Notes: generated by a model not told the origin, from the sequence alone. DNA of 64,000 nt from Desulfuromonas sp. AOP6 (GCF_009731355.2 NZ_AP022810.1:2384001-2448000); one strand, 5' to 3'; counted from the first letter of the stretch, positions 27,611-38,415 are shown. A program made the numbers and translations.

Positions 27611-28357
27611 CTACAAAGCAGTTATAATTTCCGGGCCATTATCAGTCAAGGCCACGGTATGTTCAAAATGGGCGGACAGCTTTCCATCAGCAGTAACTGC
27701 TGTCCAGCCGTCATCGAGAATCTTAACACCAGGAACTCCAGCATTGATCATGGGCTCAATGGCAAAGGTCATGCCTGCCTTTAACTTAGCCCCCTGTCCG
27801 GGAGGCCCGAAATTAGGGATCTGAGGGTCTTCGTGCAGTTGTCGACCAATACCATGACCGACGAATTCTCGCACCACGCTGAAGCCCTCCTCTTCTGCAC
27901 AGACCTGAACAGCGTGCGAAATATCCGTCAACCTCCCATGCACAACGGCTGCCGAGATACCTTCACGCAAAGACTTTTCAGTTACGTCCAGAAGGCGGCG
28001 TGCTTCTTCGTCAATCTGCCCCACAGGAAAAGTGATGGCGGCATCTCCGTAGAACCCCTTATAAAATACACCGAAGTCGATACTAAGAATATCGCCTTCC
28101 TGCAGGGGGTCCCCATTTGAAAACCCGTGGACAACCTTTTCGTTAGGGGATGCGCAAATTGTGTAAGGAAAGCCACCGTAACCCTTAAAGGCGGCTTTTA
28201 CATTCCGCTTCTTGCACTCTCTCTCGGCGATCTCGTCTAACTCAAGCGTTGTAATCCCAGGAGCCGTATATTCTTTGAGGATAGCTAGGATCTCTGCGAC
28301 AATCCTGCCAGCTCCCCGCATAAGAACCAGCTCCTGTTGAGTCTTAATACTAATCAC
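27611..28357 (-). CDS. map: Methionine aminopeptidase type I
   Basis: MAP removes the initiator methionine from new proteins. The pita-bread fold ligands are present in the usual context: DFGVFYKGFYGDAA (two Asp), VGHGIGRQLHEDP (His), FAIEPMI (Glu) and FEHTVAL (Glu). I choose GTG at 28357, one base after the adk stop, because the protein then begins VISIKTQQELVLMRGAGRIVAE like other MAPs (248 aa). A TTG 24 bases upstream, inside adk, is possible but adds unconserved residues. Confidence 0.95.
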   Translation of the reverse strand: MISIKTQQELVLMRGAGRIVAEILAILKEYTAPGITTLELDEIAERECKKRNVKAAFKGYGGFPYTICASPNEKVVHGFSNGDPLQEGDILSIDFGVFYKGFYGDAAITFPVGQIDEEARRLLDVTEKSLREGISAAVVHGRLTDISHAVQVCAEEEGFSVVREFVGHGIGRQLHEDPQIPNFGPPGQGAKLKAGMTFAIEPMINAGVPGVKILDDGWTAVTADGKLSAHFEHTVALTDNGPEIITAL

Positions 28358-28358
28358 G

Positions 28359-29006
28359 TCACTTCGCTGTGAGTGTTTCAAGTATGTTAGCTTTTACAAC
28401 CTGAATATCCTGCATGCCATCAACACTGTGTAAGATACCAGCGTCACCGTAATAGGCAGCAAGGGGTTCGGTCTGAGCTCGATAGACATCTAATCGCTTA
28501 CGAATAGTTTCTTCCCTGTCATCATCACGCTGAACTAATTCGCCCCCGCAAGCATCACATTTACCCGCAACCGCGGGTGGGTCAAATCTGACATGAAACC
28601 CTTTTCCACAATCACGACAGGTACGGCGACCGGTCAGACGCTCAACGAGGGCTTCGAGGTCAACCTCAAGCGAAATAACTGCATCAAGGTTTTTACCCAA
28701 ATCCGCCAAGGCATTCTGAAGTGCATCGGCCTGAGGAACGGTGCGTGGAAAGCCATCAAGAATGAAACCTTTTGCGCAGTCGGCCTGCTGCAATCGTTCG
28801 CGCACAATACCCACCACAACATCATCAGGGACAAGGCTCCCAGCATCCATATGACCCTTGGCCTTCACTCCCATGGGAGTGCCATCCTTAACAGCCGTCC
28901 GCAGAATATCCCCTGTGGAAATCTGAGGTATCTGGTAATACTCGGCAAGCATTTTAGCTTGGGTACCTTTTCCCGCGCCGGGAGGTCCAAGAAGAATCAA
29001 CTTCAT
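28359..29006 (-). CDS. adk: Adenylate kinase (zinc-lid type)
   Basis: Adk interconverts ATP, AMP and ADP. The P-loop GPPGAGKGT is at residues 7-15, with ISTGDILR and GFPRTVPQA for AMP binding. The LID contains a cysteine cluster (CRDCGKGFH and CDACGG), the zinc-binding form typical of Gram-positive and many delta-group enzymes. It is 215 aa from ATG 29006, with AAGGA eight bases upstream; a GTG three bases earlier is less well placed. It is located between secY and map. Confidence 0.96.
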   Translation of the reverse strand: MKLILLGPPGAGKGTQAKMLAEYYQIPQISTGDILRTAVKDGTPMGVKAKGHMDAGSLVPDDVVVGIVRERLQQADCAKGFILDGFPRTVPQADALQNALADLGKNLDAVISLEVDLEALVERLTGRRTCRDCGKGFHVRFDPPAVAGKCDACGGELVQRDDDREETIRKRLDVYRAQTEPLAAYYGDAGILHSVDGMQDIQVVKANILETLTAK

Positions 29007-29022
29007 CACTTAAATCCTTGAA

Positions 29023-30333
29023 TCAACCACGCCGCCCCTTGATGGTCACACCTTTCATGAAGCCCTCATAAGAACGAGAGATAAGGTGTGCCTCAATCTG
29101 GGAGGCTGTATCGAGTCCGACACCCACAATGATCAAGAGCGAGGTCCCCCCGAAATAAAAAGGTACATTGAACTGCCCAATTAAAATTGTTGGCAGCACA
29201 CACACAGCAGAAACATAAATGGCCCCGGCAAAAGTGAGCCTACTGAGCACAGTATCGATGTGCTCAGAAGTCGCCTTTCCAGGCCGCACGCCAGGAATGT
29301 AGCCACCCTGCTTCTTGATATTCTCTGCAACATCCACCGGATTGAAAGTCACAGCCGTGTAGAAATAACAAAAGAAGATTATAAATGCAACGAAAAAAAC
29401 ATTATAGAGCCAGTGATCCGGTGTCATCATAGCCGCAACAGTCTGAACCCAGGGCACGTCGACCAGGTTTGCAACCGTAGCAGGAAACATGATAATCGAA
29501 CTAGCGAAGATTGGCGGAATAACGCCGCTCATATTGACCTTGAGAGGCAGATGGCTGGTCTGGCCGCCATAATTGCGCATACCGACAACACGCTTGGCAT
29601 AATGGATTGGCACCCGCCGTTGCCCTCGTTCCATGAAGATAATTGCTGCCACAACCGCAACCATAACAGCAAGGATCAAGAGGATCAGGAAGATGGTCAG
29701 TTCGCCCGTATTAAACAACCGAATGCTATTGATAATGGCAGATGGCATGTTTGCCACAATGCCTGCAAAAATAATCAATGAGATCCCGTTACCAATACCC
29801 CGTTCGGTGATCTGCTCGCCCAGCCACATGATGAAAGCCGTGCCCGCTGTCAGAGTGATGATCGTGAGCAAAATGAAACCCATGCCCTGGTTAGGCACAA
29901 CCAGTTCACCTGCCGGACCGCGCATGGTTTGCAAACCAACGGCAATACCAGCCCCCTGAATAACCGAAAGCACGATAGTTCCGTAGCGTGTCCATTTGGT
30001 TATGGTTTTTCGGCCCTGCTCGCCCTCTTTGGACAATCGCTCGACTGGTTCGAAAACTACAGTCAACAACTGCAGAATAATAGATGCGCTGATATAGGGC
30101 ATGATGCCCAGCGCAAAAACCGTCATTCTTTCGAGGGCACCGCCTGTAAAAGCGCTTACAAGTCCGAGCAGTGTTCCCTGGGTCCCCTCAAAAAATTTGG
30201 CGAGAACCTGAGCATCCACCCCTGGAGTAGGCACATGGCAGCCCACACGATAGACAGCCAGCATTCCAAGGGTGAAGAGAATCCGTCTTCTTAATTCAGG
30301 AATATTGAAGATGTTCTGGATGCTGGATATCAA
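29023..30333 (-). CDS. secY: Protein translocase subunit SecY
   Basis: SecY is the channel of the Sec translocon. The 436-aa protein has the expected ten hydrophobic segments and conserved stretches such as [31 protein letters not shown], and [22 protein letters not shown]. The start is TTG at 30333, two bases after the rplO stop and seven bases after GAGGTT; the protein then opens [24 protein letters not shown], as in relatives. The longer frame to 30369 overlaps rplO and is not credible. SecE is encoded near 55036. Confidence 0.96.
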   Translation of the reverse strand: MISSIQNIFNIPELRRRILFTLGMLAVYRVGCHVPTPGVDAQVLAKFFEGTQGTLLGLVSAFTGGALERMTVFALGIMPYISASIILQLLTVVFEPVERLSKEGEQGRKTITKWTRYGTIVLSVIQGAGIAVGLQTMRGPAGELVVPNQGMGFILLTIITLTAGTAFIMWLGEQITERGIGNGISLIIFAGIVANMPSAIINSIRLFNTGELTIFLILLILAVMVAVVAAIIFMERGQRRVPIHYAKRVVGMRNYGGQTSHLPLKVNMSGVIPPIFASSIIMFPATVANLVDVPWVQTVAAMMTPDHWLYNVFFVAFIIFFCYFYTAVTFNPVDVAENIKKQGGYIPGVRPGKATSEHIDTVLSRLTFAGAIYVSAVCVLPTILIGQFNVPFYFGGTSLLIIVGVGLDTASQIEAHLISRSYEGFMKGVTIKGRRG

Positions 30334-30334
30334 T

Positions 30335-30775
30335 TTAAATAACCTCGGCTTTGCCGCCTGCGGCTTCAATCTTCTCCGCGGCTGACTTGCTGAATTTATG
30401 GGCTTTAACTGTCAGAGCCTTAGTCAGTTCACCATCGCCAAGAATCTTAATGCCGTCACAGACATCGGTCACAAGGCGAGCCTTGCCAAAGGCTTCCAGG
30501 TCAACGACGGTCCCAGCCTCAAAGACCTCAAGATCTTTAAGGTTTACCAGAGCATAGACCTTCTTGTTAAGGGACCGGAAACCTCTCTTGGGCAGACGAC
30601 GCTGCAAGGGCATTTGGCCACCTTCGAAGCCGGGTTTTACACTACCACCCGAACGCGCCTTTTGTCCTTTGTGGCCCTTACCGGCAGTCTTGCCTGTCCC
30701 GGATCCGGGTCCCCGCCCAATGCGTTTCCTGTTTTTTGTAGAACCGTAGGCCGGTTGTAGATTACTTAAATCCAT
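30335..30775 (-). CDS. rplO: 50S ribosomal protein L15
   Basis: This is a 146-aa L15 with the Gly-rich N-terminal extension ([24 protein letters not shown] near residue 18) that runs into the 50S subunit. The globular end finishes [12 protein letters not shown]. Normal length and position, between rpmD and secY; its final codons supply the ribosome-binding site for secY. Confidence 0.98.
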   Translation of the reverse strand: MDLSNLQPAYGSTKNRKRIGRGPGSGTGKTAGKGHKGQKARSGGSVKPGFEGGQMPLQRRLPKRGFRSLNKKVYALVNLKDLEVFEAGTVVDLEAFGKARLVTDVCDGIKILGDGELTKALTVKAHKFSKSAAEKIEAAGGKAEVI

Positions 30776-30795
30776 GTCAATTCTTCCTTATTGAA

Positions 30796-30975
30796 TCACT
30801 CTTCGACGAGGACCATATGGGAGACCTTATTGATCATCCCGCGAATCTCGGGAGTATCCTTAAGAACCACAGTCTGATGCAACTTGGTCAAGCCAAGCCC
30901 TTTAAGTACTTGAGTAAAATAAGCCTTACGGCCAATTCCGCTCTTCTTCAGAGTCACTTTAATCTCGGGAGCCAT
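30796..30975 (-). CDS. rpmD: 50S ribosomal protein L30
   Basis: L30 is a small 50S protein (59 aa here) with the ferredoxin-like core IKVTLKKSGIGRKAYFTQVLKGLGLTKLH (near residue 5) and GMINKVSHMVLVEE. ATG 30975 is eight bases from AAGGAG; GTG three bases before it is also possible. L30 is absent in some bacteria, so its presence in the spc operon is worth noting. Confidence 0.96.
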   Translation of the reverse strand: MAPEIKVTLKKSGIGRKAYFTQVLKGLGLTKLHQTVVLKDTPEIRGMINKVSHMVLVEE

Positions 30976-30998
30976 CACCCATTCTCCTTCTCTAGGCC

Positions 30999-31496
30999 TT
31001 ACTCAGCAGAGGAAACACCACGGCGCTGAAGAATCTCTTCGGCACTTTTAAGTTGCTCCAAAGCATTGAAAGTTGCCTTAACAACATTGTGCGGATTGTT
31101 GGATCCCAGACATTTGGAAAGAATATCACCGACACCAGCCACCTCGAGCACAGCACGGGCAGCACCGCCGGCGATAACGCCAGTACCCTGTGAGGCAGGA
31201 CGCAGGAGAACCTTCCCTGCTCCAAACTTACCAATGATGTCAAAGGGAATAGTGCGATCCTTGAGGGGTACGCGAATCAGCGACTTCTTGGCCTGCTCCA
31301 CCCCTTTGCGGATTGCCTCGGGTACTTCCTTGGCTTTACCAAGACCATAACCTACGTAACCTTGCCCGTCTCCTACCACCACAAGAGCGGAGAAACTGAA
31401 GCGGCGCCCGCCTTTAACGACTTTGGCGCAACGGTTAATATGAATGACCCTGTCGGTCAGATTCAGCTCGTTGGGATCGATGCGATGCAAAGACAT
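30999..31496 (-). CDS. rpsE: 30S ribosomal protein S5
   Basis: S5 helps decoding fidelity and, with S4, closes the 30S A-site region. The 165-aa protein shows the N-terminal domain [31 protein letters not shown] (near residue 15) and the C-terminal domain [23 protein letters not shown]. No spectinomycin-related change can be judged by eye. Start ATG 31496. Confidence 0.98.
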   Translation of the reverse strand: MSLHRIDPNELNLTDRVIHINRCAKVVKGGRRFSFSALVVVGDGQGYVGYGLGKAKEVPEAIRKGVEQAKKSLIRVPLKDRTIPFDIIGKFGAGKVLLRPASQGTGVIAGGAARAVLEVAGVGDILSKCLGSNNPHNVVKATFNALEQLKSAEEILQRRGVSSAE

Positions 31497-31506
31497 CCTC
31501 CTTTAC

Positions 31507-31875
31507 CTAAAAAGACAGACCGGTTTCCCGAGCCGCCTCGGCAAGCGCTTTGACGCGACCATGGTACAAAAAACCATTTCGGTCAAACACAACCTGCTTA
31601 ATGTTTTTCTCAAGGGCCATCTTGGCGATAGCCCGGCCCACAGCCTTTGCTGACTCTATATTGCCGCTGCTCGTCCCAGCCTCCACAATACCCTCATTGA
31701 CACTACCTGCGGAAACAAGGGTTGTTCCGTTGGTATCCTCAATGATCTGGGCATAGATGTGCTTGGCGCTTCTAAAAACACAAAGACGAGGGCGTTCGGC
31801 GGTTCCTCGGACTTTTTGCCGAACCCGAACTTTGCGCTTGATACGTGCCAGGGACCTTTCTTTTGCGATGCTCAC
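31507..31875 (-). CDS. rplR: 50S ribosomal protein L18
   Basis: L18 carries 5S rRNA with L5 and L25. The 122-aa sequence has [27 protein letters not shown] near its start and [17 protein letters not shown]-like ending ([19 protein letters not shown]). The start is GTG at 31875 with AAGGAG seven bases upstream. Usual spc-operon position between rplF and rpsE. Confidence 0.97.
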   Translation of the reverse strand: MSIAKERSLARIKRKVRVRQKVRGTAERPRLCVFRSAKHIYAQIIEDTNGTTLVSAGSVNEGIVEAGTSSGNIESAKAVGRAIAKMALEKNIKQVVFDRNGFLYHGRVKALAEAARETGLSF

Positions 31876-31901
31876 AGTGTTTCTCCTTGACCTGTAATCA
31901 A

Positions 31902-32444
31902 TTATTTTTTACCGGTCTTGCCTGCCTTACGCAAAATACGCTCATCCGAATACTTGATTCCCTTCCCCTTATAGGGCTCGGGGCCACGGAAAGAACGAAT
32001 TTTTGCGGCGGTAGCGCCGACAAGTTGTTTATCAATACCCTTTACCGTGACCTTGGTCTGCTTTTCGACCTCGACGGTAATTCCTTCGGGCAGGGGATAT
32101 TCGACCGGGTGGGAGTATCCAAGAGCAAGACTTAGCATCTTGCCTTTCAATTCGGCCCGGTAGCCGACCCCGTTGATCTCCAGAACCCTCTCAAAACCCT
32201 TGGTTACACCATCGACCATGTTGGCGATGAGCGTCCTGGTCAGACCCTGCAAGGCACCGCCTTGCTTGTTCCCTTCTGCAAGAGGAGAAACCTGGATACT
32301 ACCAGCATCGACCTTGACATCAACATCAGTACTGATGGTTTGTTCCAGGCTACCCTTTGGCCCCTTCACCCGAATGGCGGCCCCTGAAAGGGACACCTCC
32401 ACTCCGGAAGGGATGACTATGGGTTTTTTACCTATTCTTGACAT
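31902..32444 (-). CDS. rplF: 50S ribosomal protein L6
   Basis: L6 lies near the sarcin-ricin loop and the factor-binding site. The 180-aa protein is a tandem of two similar domains, beginning [17 protein letters not shown] and ending [21 protein letters not shown], the usual L6 signature. Start ATG 32444. Order rpsH-rplF-rplR is standard. Confidence 0.98.
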   Translation of the reverse strand: MSRIGKKPIVIPSGVEVSLSGAAIRVKGPKGSLEQTISTDVDVKVDAGSIQVSPLAEGNKQGGALQGLTRTLIANMVDGVTKGFERVLEINGVGYRAELKGKMLSLALGYSHPVEYPLPEGITVEVEKQTKVTVKGIDKQLVGATAAKIRSFRGPEPYKGKGIKYSDERILRKAGKTGKK

Positions 32445-32470
32445 CCTCTATACTCCTTAAGCCGTAAAGG

Positions 32471-32869
32471 TTACCAGACGGTACAAATGATCTCACCGCC
32501 AACCTGCGCCTCACGTGCGGCGACGTCGTGGAGAACACCCCGTGAAGTGGAAAGGATAGCGCAACCCAGTCCATTTTTCACATTGGGGATTTCATCCTTA
32601 CCCACGTAAACGCGACGGCCGGGAGTAGACATCCGTTTGATCTCATGGATCACGTGCTTGTTGTTATCATCGAACTTTAAGTAAATCCGCAGGATGCCCT
32701 GCTTGTCGTCTTCTACGGTCTTGAAGTTTTTGATATAGCCGAGATCCTTGAGCACCTCGGCCAGTGCCACCTTCACCTTGGACATGGGCACGTCTACCTT
32801 TTGGTGCTTGGCCATCCCCGCATTACGAATACGGGTAAGCATATCGGCTATAGGATCAGTCATTGCCAT
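32471..32869 (-). CDS. rpsH: 30S ribosomal protein S8
   Basis: S8 binds the central domain of 16S rRNA. The 132-aa protein begins with [14 protein letters not shown] and ends with [26 protein letters not shown] (from about 107), both diagnostic. AGGAG lies eight bases before ATG 32869. In E. coli it also represses the spc operon through rplE mRNA; no such site is evident here. Confidence 0.98.
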   Translation of the reverse strand: MAMTDPIADMLTRIRNAGMAKHQKVDVPMSKVKVALAEVLKDLGYIKNFKTVEDDKQGILRIYLKFDDNNKHVIHEIKRMSTPGRRVYVGKDEIPNVKNGLGCAILSTSRGVLHDVAAREAQVGGEIICTVW

Positions 32870-32886
32870 GGATGCAACTCCTCTTT

Positions 32887-33072
32887 TTACCAGCTTGATT
32901 TAACAACGCCAGGGATTTTTCCATCCAGCGCCAATTTGCGCAGGCAAATCCTGCACATATCAAATTTCCGATAGTATCCGCGCGAACGCCCGCACAAAGG
33001 GCAGCGATTGTAGTGACGTACGCCGAACTTTTGTGGCCCTGCGGCCTTTATCATCATCGATTTTTTTGCCAC
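32887..33072 (-). CDS. rpsN: 30S ribosomal protein S14 (zinc type)
   Basis: This is the short 61-aa C+ form of S14 with a zinc site C24, C27, C40, C43 and the end [11 protein letters not shown]. Enteric S14 is about 101 aa and lacks the cysteines. The start codon is GTG at 33072. It lies between rplE and rpsH as expected. Confidence 0.97.
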   Translation of the reverse strand: MAKKSMMIKAAGPQKFGVRHYNRCPLCGRSRGYYRKFDMCRICLRKLALDGKIPGVVKSSW

Positions 33073-33096
33073 CGTATACCTCCGCTATCTGGTTCA

Positions 33097-33636
33097 CTAT
33101 TTCCTGAAGGGCATCCCCATTTGCGTCAGCAGAGCGCGACCTTCTTCATCGTTCCGTGCTGTCGTTACAATGGTAATATTAAGACCCTTGACCTTGTCGA
33201 TTTTCTCGAGATCGATCTCAGGAAAAATCAGTTGTTCCTTGATCCCGAAGGTATAGTTGCCGCGACCGTCGAATGCCTTGGGAGAAACACCCTTAAAATC
33301 TCGTACGCGAGGCAAGGCAACATTGATGAGGCGATCCAGAAACTCAAAGGCTTTTTCCCGGCGCAGAGTGACCATGCAACCAATGGGCATCCCTTCACGA
33401 AGCTTGAATCCCGCAATGGACTTTTTGGCTTTAGTGATGACGGCTTTCTGTCCAGTGATGCGGCCAAGTTCCTCGACAGCAGATTCCAGTACTTTGATAT
33501 TCTGAATGGCTTCCCCAAGGCCCATATTAATGACGACCTTTTCAATTCTGGGGACTTCCATTACGTTTTTAAGTTGCAGATCCTTCATGAGCTGGGGAAC
33601 CAGCTCGGTTCGGTAAATCCCTTTAAGTCTGGCCAT
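33097..33636 (-). CDS. rplE: 50S ribosomal protein L5
   Basis: L5 holds 5S rRNA and contacts the P-site tRNA. The 179-aa protein shows [44 protein letters not shown] (near residue 71), [30 protein letters not shown] and [12 protein letters not shown]. Start ATG 33636, 12 bases after rplX. Confidence 0.98.
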   Translation of the reverse strand: MARLKGIYRTELVPQLMKDLQLKNVMEVPRIEKVVINMGLGEAIQNIKVLESAVEELGRITGQKAVITKAKKSIAGFKLREGMPIGCMVTLRREKAFEFLDRLINVALPRVRDFKGVSPKAFDGRGNYTFGIKEQLIFPEIDLEKIDKVKGLNITIVTTARNDEEGRALLTQMGMPFRK

Positions 33637-33648
33637 GGAAATTCTCCG

Positions 33649-33978
33649 TTACTTATCAACAGTCTCGTTGCATTTTTTACAAAAACGAGTCTTGCTACCA
33701 TCCTCCAGTATCCGGATACCGGTACGGGTCGGCTTATTGCAAGCCCCGCAAAGCAGAAGTACGTTGGAAGCATCGATGGGCGCTTCCTTTTCAACAATAC
33801 CGCCTTCCGCATTGCTGCGACTGGGCCGGGTATGGCGTTTCACGACGTTAAGATTTTCAACGGTGATACGTCCCTTTTCAGTAAATACACGGGTTACTTT
33901 CCCGGACTTACCTTTCTCCTTGCCCGCTATGATCATAACCATGTCATTTTTTTTGACATGAAGTTTCTTAGCCGCCAT
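33649..33978 (-). CDS. rplX: 50S ribosomal protein L24
   Basis: L24 starts 50S assembly. The KOW motif is near residues 10-36 (NDMVMIIAGKEKGKSGKVTRV). The C-terminal part holds two CxxC pairs (C77, C80, C100, C103), a zinc-ribbon form found in many bacteria. Length 109 aa, start ATG 33978. Confidence 0.98.
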   Translation of the reverse strand: MAAKKLHVKKNDMVMIIAGKEKGKSGKVTRVFTEKGRITVENLNVVKRHTRPSRSNAEGGIVEKEAPIDASNVLLLCGACNKPTRTGIRILEDGSKTRFCKKCNETVDK

Positions 33979-33999
33979 GTTTCAATCTCCTACAGAAAT

Positions 34000-34368
34000 T
34001 TAAAGGACTTCGGGCGCCAGAGACACAATTTTCATGAATCGGCGGGCGCGCAGTTCGCGGGCCACAGGTCCGAATATCCGGGTTCCTACCGGTTCACCCG
34101 AAGCATTGACAACGACAGCAGAGTTGTTATCAAAACGGATATAGGAACCATCCGGCCGAGGAACTTCTTTGGCCGTCCTGACGATCACCGCCCGCACGAC
34201 ATCGCCCTTTTTCACCTTGGAATTGGGCAAAGCCTCTTTGACCGAGCAGATGATGATGTCACCAAGGCCGGCATACTTTCTTTTTGAACCGCCGAGAACC
34301 TTGACGCAGCAGAGCTTTCGGGCTCCCGAATTGTCTGCGACATCAAGCATCGTCTGCATCTGAATCAT
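34000..34368 (-). CDS. rplN: 50S ribosomal protein L14
   Basis: L14 forms an intersubunit bridge. The 122-aa sequence is highly conserved: [57 protein letters not shown] and SLAPEVL at the end. Start ATG 34368. Order rpsQ-rplN-rplX is standard. Confidence 0.99.
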   Translation of the reverse strand: MIQMQTMLDVADNSGARKLCCVKVLGGSKRKYAGLGDIIICSVKEALPNSKVKKGDVVRAVIVRTAKEVPRPDGSYIRFDNNSAVVVNASGEPVGTRIFGPVARELRARRFMKIVSLAPEVL

Positions 34369-34380
34369 AACTAGGGTCTC

Positions 34381-34647
34381 CTAAACGGTTACGGTTTTTT
34401 CAAGAATTTCGCGGACTCTCCACCGCTTGTCACGGGACAGCGGTCTGGTCTCCACGATGAGAACTTTGTCGCCAATGGCACAGCTGTTCTGTTCATCGTG
34501 TGCCTTGTACGTCACCTTGCGCTTGATGTACTTTTTATATATGGGATGCTTGACCAGTTGATCGACCTTGACCACCACCGTCTTGTCCATCTTGTCACTG
34601 GTGACAACCCCCACACGGGTTTTTTTGTTTCCACGTTCAGTCGTCAT
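34381..34647 (-). CDS. rpsQ: 30S ribosomal protein S17
   Basis: S17 is an early 16S-binding OB-fold protein. Visible: [39 protein letters not shown] and [20 protein letters not shown] 34647 (88 aa) is preferred, as AGAGG lies six bases before it; the longer reading starts with TTG at 34653. Confidence 0.97.
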   Translation of the reverse strand: MTTERGNKKTRVGVVTSDKMDKTVVVKVDQLVKHPIYKKYIKRKVTYKAHDEQNSCAIGDKVLIVETRPLSRDKRWRVREILEKTVTV

Positions 34648-34667
34648 ATCCAACCTCTTGATCCTGA

Positions 34668-34856
34668 TTAAGCCTGCAGTTGCCGCAGAACCGTATTAAC
34701 CCGTGCGATATCTTTTTTGATTTGAGAAATACGGGCAGTATTTTCCAGATGCCCGGTATGCATCTGGAATCTCAAGTTAAACAGCTCCTGGCTGAGTTCC
34801 TGAGACTGTTTCTTCAAATCGTCAACGCTTTTATTCGTCAACTCATTAGCCTTCAT
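34668..34856 (-). CDS. rpmC: 50S ribosomal protein L29
   Basis: L29 is a 62-aa two-helix protein near the exit tunnel, here with [18 protein letters not shown] and [16 protein letters not shown]. Its ATG (34856) lies eleven bases inside the end of rplP, an unusually long overlap for this operon that suggests coupled translation. Confidence 0.97.
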   Translation of the reverse strand: MKANELTNKSVDDLKKQSQELSQELFNLRFQMHTGHLENTARISQIKKDIARVNTVLRQLQA

Positions 34857-35271
34857 GAGCTTCTTCCTCCCTGATAACGAACTTTGTCTTCATCGGGAGC
34901 TTGTGTGCGGCAAGACGAAAAGCTTCGCGTGCAACATCTTCAGCGACTCCCTGCATTTCATAGAGCATGACTCCGGGCTTGATGACAGCAACCCAGCTGT
35001 CCGGAGAGCCTTTACCCTTACCCATACGTGTTTCAGCAGGTTTCCTGGTAAGAGGCTTATGAGGAAAGGTCCTGATCCAGATTTTACCACCGCGCTTGAT
35101 ATAGCGCGTCATAGCACGACGGGCAGCTTCAATCTGGCGCGAAGAAAGCCATCCGCACTCGATTGCCTGGAGGCCGAAATCACCAAAGTTAAGCTCGGTC
35201 CCCCCTTTGGCCGCACCTTTCATGCGCCCCTTAAATGTCTTTCTATGCTTAACCTTCTTGGGCATTAACAT
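34846..35271 (-). CDS. rplP: 50S ribosomal protein L16
   Basis: L16 organises the A-site region of the 50S subunit. The 141-aa protein starts [19 protein letters not shown], matching the family start (ML.PKR.K.RK), so ATG 35271 is chosen although another ATG follows at 35265. [19 protein letters not shown] is present. Its stop overlaps rpmC. Confidence 0.98.
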   Translation of the reverse strand: MLMPKKVKHRKTFKGRMKGAAKGGTELNFGDFGLQAIECGWLSSRQIEAARRAMTRYIKRGGKIWIRTFPHKPLTRKPAETRMGKGKGSPDSWVAVIKPGVMLYEMQGVAEDVAREAFRLAAHKLPMKTKFVIREEEAHEG

Positions 35272-35302
35272 AGCAGTTTACTCCTATACCTGTCCTGGAT
35301 TT

Positions 35303-35938
35303 TCACTGTTCTCTCGCGAGAACTTCGCCCTTGAAGATGAGTACCTTGACACCGATAATCCCGTAGGTGGTTTTCGCCTCAGCGAATCCATAATCGATGT
35401 CCGCACGAAGAGTGTGCAGAGGCACTCTTCCTTCGCGGTACCATTCAGTACGAGCGATTTCGGCTCCTCCCAAACGGCCAGCACAGTTTATTTTGATTCC
35501 CTGTGCGCCAAATTTGAGAGCTTGAGTGACACCTTTTTTCATCGCGCGACGGAAGGCAACACGTCGCTCAAGCTGCAGGGCAACGTTTTCGGCGAGCAGC
35601 TGGGCATCTATCTCAGGCTTACGTACTTCCTGAATATTGATAAAGACTTCCTTGTCGGTGAGTTTGGCCAGCTCTTTCTTGAGAGCCTCCACCTCGGACC
35701 CCCTCTTTCCGATGATGATGCCAGGTCGGGCGGCAAAAATATTAATTTTAGCCTTGCTGGCAGCGCGCTCGATTTCAATTTTAGAAATCCCCGCGTGGTA
35801 AAGCCTCTTTTTGAGGTAATTACGCAGCTTGATATCTTCATGCAGCAGCTTGGCGTAATCCGCCTCGGCATACCACTTGGAGTCCCAGGTCTTGACGACT
35901 CCCAGACGAAATCCTACAGGATGAACTTTCTGGCCCAA
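35303..35938 (-). CDS. rpsC: 30S ribosomal protein S3
   Basis: S3 lines the mRNA entry channel and has helicase activity. The 211-aa protein has the opening [13 protein letters not shown], a KH domain ([23 protein letters not shown]) and the C-terminal domain with [29 protein letters not shown] (from about 160). The start is TTG at 35938 with GGAGGTGA four bases upstream; no ATG fits the conserved start. Confidence 0.98.
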   Translation of the reverse strand: MGQKVHPVGFRLGVVKTWDSKWYAEADYAKLLHEDIKLRNYLKKRLYHAGISKIEIERAASKAKINIFAARPGIIIGKRGSEVEALKKELAKLTDKEVFINIQEVRKPEIDAQLLAENVALQLERRVAFRRAMKKGVTQALKFGAQGIKINCAGRLGGAEIARTEWYREGRVPLHTLRADIDYGFAEAKTTYGIIGVKVLIFKGEVLAREQ

Positions 35939-35958
35939 ACTATCACCTCCTAAACACC

Positions 35959-36291
35959 TTATTTTTCGTCAAGAATAACCGTCATGTGACTGGTCGGTTT
36001 ACGAATACGGGTCGCCCGTCCCTGCGCCCGAGGCAGGAACCGCTTGAGAACAGGGCCCTGGTCTACAGTGATCGCCTTGATAAAGAGGCGATCAACATCG
36101 TCGACACCCTTCTGTTCGGCATTTGCCACAGCCGAACTAACCAGCTTGGCGACAATGGGCGCAGCCTTCTGGGGAGAAAACTTGAGGACGTTAAGTGCCT
36201 CCTGCACCCCTTTTCCACGTACCATATCGACAACCAGTCGTGCTTTCTGGGGCGAAAGGCGCGCGTAACTCAACTTTGCTCTGGCTTCCAT
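35959..36291 (-). CDS. rplV: 50S ribosomal protein L22
   Basis: L22 extends a loop into the peptide exit tunnel and affects macrolide binding. The 110-aa sequence has [35 protein letters not shown] and the tunnel-loop segment [21 protein letters not shown]. Start ATG 36291. Normal length. Confidence 0.98.
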   Translation of the reverse strand: MEARAKLSYARLSPQKARLVVDMVRGKGVQEALNVLKFSPQKAAPIVAKLVSSAVANAEQKGVDDVDRLFIKAITVDQGPVLKRFLPRAQGRATRIRKPTSHMTVILDEK

Positions 36292-36318
36292 GAAATGAAA
36301 CTCCTCTAGCGGAACTAT

Positions 36319-36597
36319 TTATTTGCGCTTGCTCTTCTTGTCGGCTCCATGACCATAGTACGTCCGAGTAGGAGCGAACTCTCCCAGTTTGTGCCCCACC
36401 ATATTTTCGGTAACAAACACGGGGATAAACTTTTTACCGTTATGCACAGCAAAAGTATGACCAACGAACTCCGGAAGTATGGTCGAGCGTCGCGACCAGG
36501 TTTTAATAACCTGCTTGCTGGTAGTCCCACCTTCCAGATCGACTTTACGTAAAAGGCTTTCTTGGACGTACGGCCCCTTTTTGATTGATCTAGCCAC
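36319..36597 (-). CDS. rpsS: 30S ribosomal protein S19
   Basis: S19 forms a complex with S13 in the 30S head. The 92-aa sequence has [39 protein letters not shown] (near 32) and [16 protein letters not shown]. The start codon is GTG at 36597. Located between rplB and rplV as usual. Confidence 0.98.
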   Translation of the reverse strand: MARSIKKGPYVQESLLRKVDLEGGTTSKQVIKTWSRRSTILPEFVGHTFAVHNGKKFIPVFVTENMVGHKLGEFAPTRTYYGHGADKKSKRK

Positions 36598-36622
36598 TGC
36601 CGTCTCCTCTATTTAAAATGGT

Positions 36623-37447
36623 CTATTTGGTACGACGCCGGACGATGAAACGATCGGTCCGCTTATTTGCACGGGTCTTGTATCCCTTGGTCGGAATTCC
36701 CCAAGGAGTTACGGGGTGACGGCCACCGGAAGACTTACCCTCACCACCACCGTGGGGATGGTCAACAGGGTTCATGGCCACGCCACGAGACTGGGGTCGT
36801 TTTCCAAGCCAACGGTTTCGTCCTGCCTTACCCACTTTAACGTTTTCGTGATCCTGGTTACCGACCTGTCCGATAGTGGCACAGCATTCTTGCAGGACAA
36901 GACGAACTTCACCGGAAGGAAGTCGCAATTGGGAATATTTTCCTTCCTTGGCAGCGATCATGGCATAAGTGCCTGCACTACGAGCCAACTGTCCACCTTT
37001 ACCGACCTTTAGCTCCACATTGTGAACCCAGGTTCCGAGAGGGATGGCGCGTATAGGCATAGCGTTACCAGGCTTAATGTCAGCCTTTTCGCTGGCTACC
37101 ACGACATCGCCCACACTCAACCCAACGGGAGCTAAGATATACCGCTTTTCGCCATCGGCGTAATTGAGCAGTGCGATGCGGGCGGTCCGGTTGGGGTCAT
37201 ATTCAACAGAAACGATCTTGGCAGGGACTTCTTTTTTGTCCCGCTTGAAATCAATGATTCTGTATTTGCGCTTATGCCCTCCACCAGTGTGACGCTTGGT
37301 GATCCGGCCATTATTGTTACGTCCACCAGTCCGCTTCAGCGGAGCCAGAAGTGACTTTTCAGGAGTCGAGGTGGTGATCTCCTCATAAGTCGAAGATGTC
37401 ATATTGCGACGACCGGGTGAGGTCGGTTTATACTTTTTGATCGCCAT
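36623..37447 (-). CDS. rplB: 50S ribosomal protein L2
   Basis: L2 is needed for peptidyl transfer and subunit joining. The 274-aa protein shows [42 protein letters not shown] (near 42), and the universally conserved [13 protein letters not shown] with the His essential for activity. Start ATG 37447. Confidence 0.99.
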   Translation of the reverse strand: MAIKKYKPTSPGRRNMTSSTYEEITTSTPEKSLLAPLKRTGGRNNNGRITKRHTGGGHKRKYRIIDFKRDKKEVPAKIVSVEYDPNRTARIALLNYADGEKRYILAPVGLSVGDVVVASEKADIKPGNAMPIRAIPLGTWVHNVELKVGKGGQLARSAGTYAMIAAKEGKYSQLRLPSGEVRLVLQECCATIGQVGNQDHENVKVGKAGRNRWLGKRPQSRGVAMNPVDHPHGGGEGKSSGGRHPVTPWGIPTKGYKTRANKRTDRFIVRRRTK

Positions 37448-37480
37448 TATGGTTACTCCGTATCGCTAGATTACCTGCCG

Positions 37481-37765
37481 TTAGACCCCGAAGAAATCGA
37501 TGTTACCTTCTGCCAGGGTGACGTAAGCTTTTTTGGTATTGGAACGTTTACCGAAATTGCGCCCTACCCTTTTGACTTTCCCGCGAGTCAGCGCTGTATT
37601 CACGTCCTTAACCTTGACGCTGAAGGCCTTTTCAACGGCTTGCTTAATTTCGATCTTGTTGGCATTCAGTGCTACTTCAAAAGCAACCACCTGGCCCACT
37701 TCTTTCTGCAGGCTGGTCTTCTCGGTAACCAGCGGCCTCTTAATAATCTGATGCAACGGTTTCAT
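37481..37765 (-). CDS. rplW: 50S ribosomal protein L23
   Basis: L23 sits at the tunnel exit and docks trigger factor and SRP. The 94-aa protein has IIKRPLVTEKTSLQKEVGQ, FEVALNANKIEIKQAVEKAFSVKVKDVNT (near 28) and RNFGKRSNTKKAYVTL. The ATG shares one base with the rplD stop (TGATG), so translation is probably coupled. Confidence 0.98.
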   Translation of the reverse strand: MKPLHQIIKRPLVTEKTSLQKEVGQVVAFEVALNANKIEIKQAVEKAFSVKVKDVNTALTRGKVKRVGRNFGKRSNTKKAYVTLAEGNIDFFGV

Positions 37766-38385
37766 CAGGCCAACGCTCCTTCCAGTTGAGACACGGCGCC
37801 CTCGGTAATTACCAAGTTTGGATACTTCATGACGTCGTAAACGTTTACACCCTCGGCCTTTAGAACCTTTACAAAAGGAAGATTTCTGGCAGAGAGTTCA
37901 ACCTGAGAATTTTCACCCTCGATAACCACCAAAACCTTTTGAAGCTCGAAGCGCCCAAGAAAATCAGCAAAAGACTTGGTGCTGATCTTCCCCAGCTCGA
38001 TTGCATTCAACACAGTCAACTTGCTGTCCTGAAAACGGACCGAAAGTGCACTTTTCAGTGCGGCTTTTTTGACCTTGCGATTGAGCTTGAAGTTATAGTC
38101 GCGAGGGTTGGGGCCGAAGGCTGCCCCCCCGCCAACATAATGAGGGGCACGAATGCAGCCCTGACGGGCATTGCCGGTACCCTTCTGCTTATAGGGCTTC
38201 TTGCCGCCACCAGCCACCTCGCTACGGGTCTTGCTTGAAGATGTTCCCTGCCGGCGAGCAGCAAGCTGATAGCGAACCATGTCATGAATCAGATAGGATC
38301 TGACTTCGACATTAAACACAGCATCCGAAATCTCTCTTTCAGACACCTGGTTTTTATTTATGTCATATACAGCGATTTTAGCCAT
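37765..38385 (-). CDS. rplD: 50S ribosomal protein L4
   Basis: L4 extends a loop into the exit tunnel; in E. coli it represses the S10 operon. The 206-aa protein includes [28 protein letters not shown] (about 49-76) in the tunnel loop and ends [11 protein letters not shown]. Start ATG 38385. No S10-type leader hairpin is evident because rpsJ directly follows tuf. Confidence 0.98.
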   Translation of the reverse strand: MAKIAVYDINKNQVSEREISDAVFNVEVRSYLIHDMVRYQLAARRQGTSSSKTRSEVAGGGKKPYKQKGTGNARQGCIRAPHYVGGGAAFGPNPRDYNFKLNRKVKKAALKSALSVRFQDSKLTVLNAIELGKISTKSFADFLGRFELQKVLVVIEGENSQVELSARNLPFVKVLKAEGVNVYDVMKYPNLVITEGAVSQLEGALA

Positions 38386-38415
38386 GGAGTTTCTCCCAAA
38401 TCATATATCTAGAGG